Below are positions 56,831 to 64,000 of a stretch of DNA of 64,000 nt, piece after piece; position 1 is the first letter of the stretch; every line of letters begins with the position of its first letter. The translations under genes and the position numbers were made by a program. The stretch lies in NCBI GenBank assembly GCA_032164295.1, contig JAJHTX010000006.1, positions 2,046,001 through 2,110,000 on the forward strand, written 5' to 3'. Source of the stretch: Inonotus obliquus. Lineage: Eukaryota > Basidiomycota > Agaricomycetes > Hymenochaetales > Hymenochaetaceae. The notes beneath the pieces are model-generated. The model ran no database searches. It saw only the letters and a program-made list of their open reading frames with translations, and was not told the DNA's origin.

Positions 56831-58446
56831 ATGTCCATGTCCAACACACCCATCATCCCTTCACATCCTTTGTCACCCAAGGCTGCGACGTACGCCATGC
56901 CAGTACACAACAAACCACGCAATCAAGCGGCGAGGCTACAGAGCCACCATCGTACTGGCTCGGGCGGGAGCTCTAAAGTCGGACTCAACAATCTTGCTCT
57001 TACTCAGAAGGATGGTCCTCAGTCGAAGCAACAGAATCTCAAGAGGTCTGGTCACAGCGCTACCGACGTACGTTTTTCTCGTACAATCTATACCTTAATC
57101 TCTTATTTTGGAAGTGTTTCTAATATGTTTTTGGGTTCGACTTCGTCTAGTTACATCAAGGACGTTTTGCTTCGCAATATCCGAGAGCCGCACATCTCAC
57201 TTCGAATTCCCGTGTTCAATCCAAAGATCAGATTTCCGCAGCACAGAGACATGCTCCTTCACTCAAAGGCAAGCCGCAGCAGCAACAAAGACCAAACTTT
57301 TCGATAGCACGTTCGGACGAGACGACCGATTCGGATGACGAGTGGGTCTCTAGCGAAAGTGGTGCAACAACGCCGCAGACCAACGTCGCGGGTGCTAATA
57401 GAGACAAAGATGAGGGTGGCCATGGGACGATTACACCACTTGGGCGGCAAAGAACTGAAGATGAACTTCCTGAGAACATGATAAACGGCGGGAACAATTT
57501 CTACGGGAACACGGACCGAGCAATAAATGGGGCGGACGACGTGACGACGCCTCGTGCAGAGGTCGAATTGGACTTGACAAGAGCTGAGTCTGGTCGTCCG
57601 GATGTTACTCCTGTTGCTGCTGCTACTGCCTCCACTTCACGACAAGCCGAGATGAAGCCACCTGTCGTACGTGTACAGGCTCAATCCACGCCTGCCACTC
57701 CCGTTCCCACCTTGCCAACTCCACCTGCTGTTGAGCAGCCAACGAAGAAGGCTCCGCTTATACGACAAGCATACTCAGAAGCGCCTTCCCCCACCCAACC
57801 ACGACAGAAATCGACGGCGAAGCGAATGACGGTGATGCGTAATGTATCAACACAAGGGGAGTTGAAGAGGGATATGCCTCCGCATCCGCTTATCCGAGGG
57901 CAGTCGTATCATGGAGCAGGGCTCAGACCTGCGCGACTCGCGCCCCTTACGGTGAATGCCGAAGCAGCGCAAGCGCAATTAACTGGTTCACCATCGACTC
58001 CAAGTCGGTCGGGCTCACCCTCATACTTCACATCGTCATTCAAGGACTCGCCATCGGAAACATCGACGGAGAATCAAGATCGGTTACCATCGCGGAAGGG
58101 GTCAATATCCTCCCTACACTCTATCGCGACACTACCGGCGCCTGCGTCTGCGCGATTCGGTGGCGGTCGGGGGAAGCAAGACCGTACACGCACGCTATCA
58201 ACAATCTCGACTTCTTCCTCCTCCGCGGCTCTCACCGCTCTTAGTGCTTTGCCTTTGCAGTCCCGCCCATCATCTCCGCCCTCGGTAGTACGGTTCCCTC
58301 CTGCGGATGGTCGACGTGATCCTTACGAAGGGTTCCACCACCTCCTTCCCCCGCAGTGCCTTGAAACGCATATGACGGGCGTTGCGAAGTATAATCCGTT
58401 GTATGATTCTTATGAACGTGTGATGCGGGCTAAGCATGGACGATAA
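56831..58446 (+). CDS. Ser/Pro-rich disordered protein, function not recognised
   Basis: Exon 1 56831-57067 (MSMSNTPIIPSHPLSPKA, ending GHSATD) and exon 2 57151-58446, joined in phase 0 to LHQGRFASQYPRAAHLTS. The protein is about 510 residues and mostly disordered. Blocks that look conserved: NNLALTQKDGPQSKQQ, TDSDDEWVSSESGATTPQ (an acidic Asp/Glu-Trp motif), LIRQAYSEAPSP, MTVMRNVSTQGELKRDMPPH, and the C-terminal EGFHHLLPPQCLETHMTG with KYNPLYDSYERVMRAKHGR. The acidic DDEW block and SP/TP sites recall fungal nutrient-signalling regulators of the DUF3295 kind, but this is a weak impression. Confidence 0.75.
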
Positions 58447-61400
58447 TGTTATCTTATGACTTTACGTATATCTCAATGGAGCGGTTTTGGTGAGTTTTGT
58501 TTCTTCATGTAGCTCTGACTTTCTGACAGCTAACACAAGGATACATCCAGTTCCCTATTGATCTTGGTTCGCTACCTTTCTCGTCAACTCGCTCTCGATC
58601 TCGAATCATTGTACATTAATTTATCTTTCCTTTCACCTCGGACGACTTTCAGTTCTTTGTATGTTATCATCTTGGATGGAGGAGGCCATGTCCATTGTTG
58701 ACTGTCTGCGATGATCTCCTGCGTAATTCTCTAGTGCATGCCTGTTTCTTGCTTTACACTCAATGTGTCCATAGGCGAGCGACTGACAATGTGTTTTCTT
58801 GTTTGCCTTTTGTGACAGTAATGTGTAGTATTAGAAGTGTTTTTTTGCAATACCTGCGATTCGTTACACTCCATTTGCGATATTGCCGATAATGTCAATA
58901 AAGCGAGATATCTTGCGAGTTACTGATGCAAACGATCGATTGGTATGCCTTGAAGCTGAGGTTGACCATACAATATCTCTGACCACAGAAATGGCAGCGC
59001 GTATACGTCTTCCTTCTTTTCTGTGTCTTTGATTGACTGATAACATTCTTAAAGTCACTATGAAAAATGATCAGTTCTTCGCATTTAATCTCCGCCATAT
59101 TGATCGTCCTGCTATACTCCAATCATAGTATGTGTCGTCTCTCGAGAAGACCGTAAAACTAATATCAAAGCCTAGGGCTGATTTGATCAAGACCGTCATT
59201 TCGAACTTGAACACTACGTGCTTCGGCTTCGCAGAGTTCCGGAGCTGCTGATGACTAGTACTCATGAATCATGACTCACTGATCTATTGCAGACTTCCGA
59301 ATCCCAGTATGCTGTTGACGTTAGCGCCAAGTGGACCAACGCAGAGCGGCAAGTCCGAAGACTGTAGACGAAGAGAACGTGTTGCAGTTTTGCTTGATTC
59401 TGTGCTTCGGAGAGTCGAGACGGCATCGTGAAGGTGAGCTTGAAATTACTCGGGATTAACGAGGATAAAACTCATCGATGGGTGAATTTACTCCTGTTGA
59501 GGTATAGTCGGAAGAAGCATGGAATATGGTCTGCCGTTAGTTTCGTACTACTACTAGAAGTCTACTAAGTGGGCAGTTGACGAAGACTAAGTGCTATACG
59601 TCCAAATGAAATGCATGGTATATCGAATCGCTGATTGAGCGCCTTGATAAGTCTTGACTCTTGACTCAACTTTCGAAGACCTCTGATTGACTTGGATAGG
59701 AGTTTGGATTTCTAAGTTTTAGAGTCTTCTTGTCTTGTGTTCCGACTTTTTGTGTAGTCTGCCACTCCGTGAGGGTTAGTATTACTAGTAACCAGTACTA
59801 GTGTCGAAGATTGAGATGAGTAGCATGTAAGTAGTTTGAATATTCCACTTCTGTGAACGGTCTTAAGATTAGCCTGAGATTGCATGATAACTCTGCATTT
59901 AAATTTACCGCCGTAGTCTTCTCTAGTCTTCTGGACTTTTTACAATAAATCTTCTATCCCCGTTGAAGTTACACTAATCATCGGAGTTCGGAAGATGCCG
60001 AGAGTGTGGTCCTTTGTCAGTGCCACTTGCTTGCCAGCTCTCTCGCCTCAGTTCTATTCAGTCAGTTCTACATACTTCAAGCACGCATACATTGACTTGT
60101 CAACATGCCGGGGGACAGGGCATATTGATATCAAATCAACTCGACGTGGCTTGACACTAGTCCTAACTTTAGGGACAGATGAGGATAGATGGTACTTACG
60201 ATGAGTAAATTATGCGCTGTTCCCCCTATCTTGTTAATCCCTTGATGCTAATTTTTATGCTTGCCTTTTTTATGCTTGCAGCAGGTAAACGTGAATATTG
60301 GCAGACTATTCTAGCCTGTTCTAGCTTGTTAAGCCATCGTTGTCTTCGATCACGTTCACCGCAAGACCCTCCGTTGATTGAAGGGAGATGGTGACCATAG
60401 TCTATGCCAAGGCTGTCCTGAAGCTGCTCCTCAGTTGAGGTCATCGCACCACAACAAAAAGCATCAATAACTTCCTGTGTGAATGCGGAACGAAAAATCC
60501 CCGGAGATTCCGTTCACCTCACAGAGTCGGCATCTCGGTGGGCTCGGATTTGTTAGTTGCCGTGTACTTTTGCAGTTCTTCCTCGTATCAGCCAAGAGAT
60601 TTCGAACCGCATTTTTTCAAGCCGATCCGATGTGAAGAGTCTTGTCAAACGTAAGGCAGACTGCAAGCTGGCTTCAGTCGATACAGATTCGTGATACTTG
60701 TCGGACGAATGGCTGCATTGGACGTACCTCGGGACACGTGGTGAGCATCCTTCCCAACGTTACAAGATCACCTGTTGACGTTACATCTCGTCAAAAAGTC
60801 GATCTTGGTCTCCTGATTAGCAGCAGTTCCAAGTGAGGTATCCCGCGCTTAGATCGGCCAGCGCGGCTGACGCAATATCACGATCGATGTTCGGGGTTCA
60901 CAAAGTCTGGGATTAAATCAGGGTGCAGTCAGGCGTGATCAGGTGCGGTCAATATTGTCCCTCAGGTTCTTTGCTCGGCGATGTACAGGAATGGTAAATG
61001 TCGTGTACTGACCATGTCGGGTGAATAATACGTTGGTGAGTGACTGCCAGAGTTACTATAGGACGTTTGTTACTCAAGGAGGGTTTGTTTCCGAGTGAGT
61101 GATCGGCAAGATGAAGCTTCGAACGAAATGAAATACGGCAGGATGCCGAGAGCACGTGGGCTCATCTCGTCATTTCCGTTCCTTGGCTTCGACGCCATGA
61201 GCTCAGACGAGTTGTCTCTTTTCCACTTTATATCGCGCAATTACTCCACCCAGTCAAGACTACTTCGGGAGATATATACCTCAAAAAAATGATCTCATCA
61301 AAATACCAACCTTCGGAATTACGGATTCTGATCAAAATTTCCTGTTTTGGATATTGGAGCCACCTTGTAATTTGTTACGAAGGACGTGCTGCTCTGCATT

Positions 61401-61508
61401 CGCTCTTGGGTGCTTCCAATGACGCCAGACAGATGAGATGACATCGACTCGGTGCCGAGTAGGAACCCTGGGCTGGAACGTATTCTCCTGGGCTGGAACG
61501 TGGGTCCT
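58447..61508. other. Gene-poor stretch, 3.1 kb
   Basis: No ORF with a domain. Minus-strand frames at 58864-59265 and plus-strand frames at 59995-60204 and 60642-60836 are short and without motif. A 14 bp unit CTGGGCTGGAACGT is doubled near 61467-61503 just before the fasciclin promoter. Confidence 0.45.
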
Positions 61509-61516
61509 TATATATA
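61509..61516 (+). promoter_or_regulatory. TATA box of the fasciclin gene
   Basis: TATATATA about 65 bp upstream of the ATG at 61581, with a pyrimidine-rich leader between. Confidence 0.6.
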
Positions 61517-61580
61517 TTCGCAGTGCTTTCCACGCATTATCCTCCTTCTTACTGCCCCCATCTCGCTACCTTCCCCCAAC

Positions 61581-62852
61581 ATGCGCACTGCAAAATTCAT
61601 CTCGACGCTGGTCCTTCTGGCCTCCTCGGTTGTATCTCAAAATGTCACGGAGCTGCTCCAGCAGCTTGAGGGTCTGAACCTCACCTCGTTTCTCAACGCG
61701 ACCACCGTCGCAAACGGAACTGAAGTGGGACAAGCCCTGCTTTCCCGACTTAATGGCTCTGATTCACTTACGGTGTTTGCACCTAACAACGATGCTTGTG
61801 CGTTTCTCTCATTTTTTCAAAGTAGCAAGTCATTGCTGACGTCATTGTTGAAGGGGCCGGTGTGAGCTCAAATATCTCCGATAGCGCCGATCTACTGGCG
61901 CAGACTCTGGCTTACCACATTGTCCCCGGTACCTTCGCCTCCAACACGACCGCTACATATCCGAACACTACTGTCGGACGCACATTGCTGAACTCCTCGA
62001 GCTATGTATTTCTGGAGGGTGGACGTTCCCAAGTTCTTGCTTGGTCGGAGGTAAACGGAACAGTCTCGATTTTGAACCAGAAGTATGTTCCCTTCTTCCA
62101 TTCTATGATCATATTCTGACGTCCCGTTCCATTCTAGCACTCCAAGTGTCGTCGTGAACAGTACGACAGTGGGCAACATCACCTTGCACGTCACAAGCGC
62201 CGTGATTGATTTTCCTGGAGACCTGAACGCCGCGCTGTTCGCAAATAACCTCACTGAGTTCACGAATGCTGCCCAAAGTGCAGGGCTTCTTGACGCTCTC
62301 GCCACTACTCACGGTATTACGATTTTCGTTCCGACCGATGAAGCCTTTGCTGCCGCTCAGCAGGAGTTGTCGGATGCCTCTAACGAGACGGTTATTTCGA
62401 ACATCTTGAGGAACCACGTCATCAACGGCACTAGCGTTTATTCTGGCAATCTCATCGGACTTGATGACACCAATTTAACAACTGCAGGAGGACAGGGGCT
62501 TGCAGCGGAGTTCAACGAGACAGGTGGTTTCGTGTCAGTTGGGAACCGCACCGCTCAGATCACGACCCCGGACCTAATTTTATGGAACGGAGTCGTACAC
62601 ATTGTTGACGCCGTCTTGCTTGATGAAACCTTTGACGGAGATGCCGCCAACAGTGCTGTTAGCTCTGCAAGTGACGCCGCAACGTCGTCGGTCACCGAGT
62701 CCGGCCCTATCGGTTTCACTCCTTCCCCGACTGGACAGGATGGTGCTACAGAAACCGATTCGGACTCCTCGTCCGCCATGTTGGAAATTCCACATTTCTT
62801 TGCGCATGGAGCGGGTTTGCTCGGCGTTGCAATTGGAGTTCTCGTTATCTGA
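61581..62852 (+). CDS. GPI-anchored protein with two fasciclin (FAS1) domains
   Basis: Cell-surface adhesion or wall protein. The signal peptide is MRTAKFISTLVLLASSVVSQ. The first FAS1 domain shows LTVFAPNNDA and TLAYHIVPGTF; the second shows ITIFVPTDEAFAA, ILRNHVINGTSVYSGNL and NGVVHIVDAVLLDE, the H1 and H2 motifs of the family. More than ten Asn-X-Ser/Thr sites suggest heavy glycosylation. The C-terminus is Ser/Thr-rich and ends in the hydrophobic segment GAGLLGVAIGVLVI without a charged tail, as expected for a GPI anchor signal. Introns: about 61798-61858 and 62082-62138. Start ATG at 61581 follows a TATA box. Complete. Confidence 0.93.
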
Positions 62853-64000
62853 ACGTGACGAAAAAAGACGATGACCATCGACACGACGTCGTGACTTGAA
62901 ACAGTTTTTTTTTCACTTCCGGACTTATTGTTTTTACGGCGCGAAATGACGATTTTACGTGCTTTCTGATGCTTTTCATTGTTACACTTCACAAAGCTAC
63001 TGTTTTGAGAGATACGATTGTGATGAATCGTCCGGTATTGTAATAATAGTTTAGTATTCTTTTATGCTTTTATACTGAATGTGGTATTTGTGTTGGTTTG
63101 ACTGTTTTGCCATGTTTGTTTTTACCTGCTTGATCTTGTTTGATCATATTTGTACACGAAGAATCAATGCAGTGCAACTTCAACAATCATGGCATCTTGG
63201 CCTAGTCACCATCAACAGGATAGATCTCATTTGAATGGGATGAGTTTCTATCTCAGAGTCTCCATCCCGTTCATCTGTTCTCCATATTCAAAGCATCGAA
63301 GCATCAAAGCGAAAGAGCGGCGTCTTCTACGGGTCTGTAGATCGTCTCTTGACGATGTGAACGAAATCAAACTGAGTCTGGATATCCTTTAGTTGAGTTT
63401 CACTCGCACTCAGTATTCTCTCAGTCATTCAGTACTTCGAATAAGTTTCCGATACCTCTTGCTGAATGACCATCCACTACGTTTCATCTTCTGTCTTCTG
63501 GATGTATCAGATGGCTGAAACGGTGGGAACATCAAGCTGGTGGCAACATATCAGTATCAGTTGCAGCAGTTTCCGCTGGACGGCAAGCATGTTCATGAAG
63601 CAATCCCACATTCAGGTCTGAGGTCACCATCGTACCGCACCTGCAAGGTGCCGCATGGGGCTCTGGGGCGACGCGATAATTATGCACTGCAAAGGGTCGT
63701 AAAGCATCGTTCAGAGGAAGCCAAGTCGGTCGGTCACCGGTGTTGGTAGCCGATTCAACCCGGAGAAGCGAAGACGAGGAGGTCTTCTGGCTTTCTGACT
63801 TTCTGACTTCTTTCTAGTGCTTAGAATTTACTTAGTACCGCGCCCGGGCCGTGCTAGATCACGCGTACGCGTGTGTTTGTGTTTGTGGATTTTGGGAAGC
63901 TTTCGAAACGAGTGGGCAGGGAATATGCTTGCGTTACAGAACAGACTCGGAGCAGGCCTGGGGGATGATACAGCGACTTGATCGATTACGACTAACGGTA
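62853..64000. other. 3' flank and right edge, no gene seen
   Basis: T-rich 3' flank of the fasciclin gene to about 63150, then unrecognised sequence. ORFs at 63150-63392 and 63540-63749 have no motif. A gene may begin beyond the edge. Confidence 0.45.

Overview
This window is nuclear DNA of a filamentous basidiomycete, most likely an Agaricomycete. Genes are compact and cut by many short introns, typically 50-80 bp with GTRNGT donors. The proteins are fungal: a LIM/C1/RhoGAP protein, a JEN-type carboxylate transporter, a GH16 glucanase, a fasciclin-domain wall protein, F-box proteins and a HAM1-like protein. The transposons include a LINE with a zinc-knuckle ORF1. No rRNA, tRNA or CRISPR array was recognised.

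Layout. Positions 1-13 kb hold housekeeping genes: the 3' part of a PP5-type phosphatase, a BTB/POZ protein whose BTB fold is split by a long low-complexity insert, ARPC2 of the Arp2/3 complex, an acylation-prone HAM1-like protein, and a JEN-family transporter. Positions 13.6-15.7 kb are a striking run of about 25 different short tandem repeats ending at the 3' end of a large RhoGAP gene (15.7-20.8 kb). Next come a secreted pepsin-like protease and, divergently, a secreted GH16 enzyme (22-26 kb), then a small membrane-protein gene (26.5 kb) and an F-box gene (28.3-29.9 kb).

Positions 30.15-44.67 kb are a nested transposon island. Two copies of a roughly 1.3 kb element (A and B) and one full-length LINE (C) lie head to tail and share terminal sequences. 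Copy A is split by a 1,566 bp TG...CA insertion with a 5 bp target duplication. Copy B is split by a 3.7 kb element with 16 bp terminal inverted repeats and flanking CCGG, which contains a 2 x 639 bp palindrome. The LINE has a 12 bp target duplication, two nonsense codons that both fit C-to-T change, and a 547 bp solo LTR with a 5 bp duplication; removing the LTR and one duplication restores its reading frame.

Beyond the island, 45.5 kb carries a paralogue of the 26.5 kb membrane-protein gene. It is followed by a mitochondrial membrane-protein gene with a decayed tandem duplicate, a second F-box gene, a roughly 4 kb gene-poor stretch with one possible small secreted peptide, UTP6 (ribosome biogenesis), a divergent disordered-protein gene, 3 kb without a gene, and a GPI-anchored two-domain fasciclin protein.

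The genes do not form one pathway. Themes are signalling and actin polarity (PP5, RhoGAP, ARPC2), secretion and cell wall (protease, GH16, fasciclin) and ribosome biogenesis (UTP6). The most unusual material is the transposon island and the microrepeat tract.
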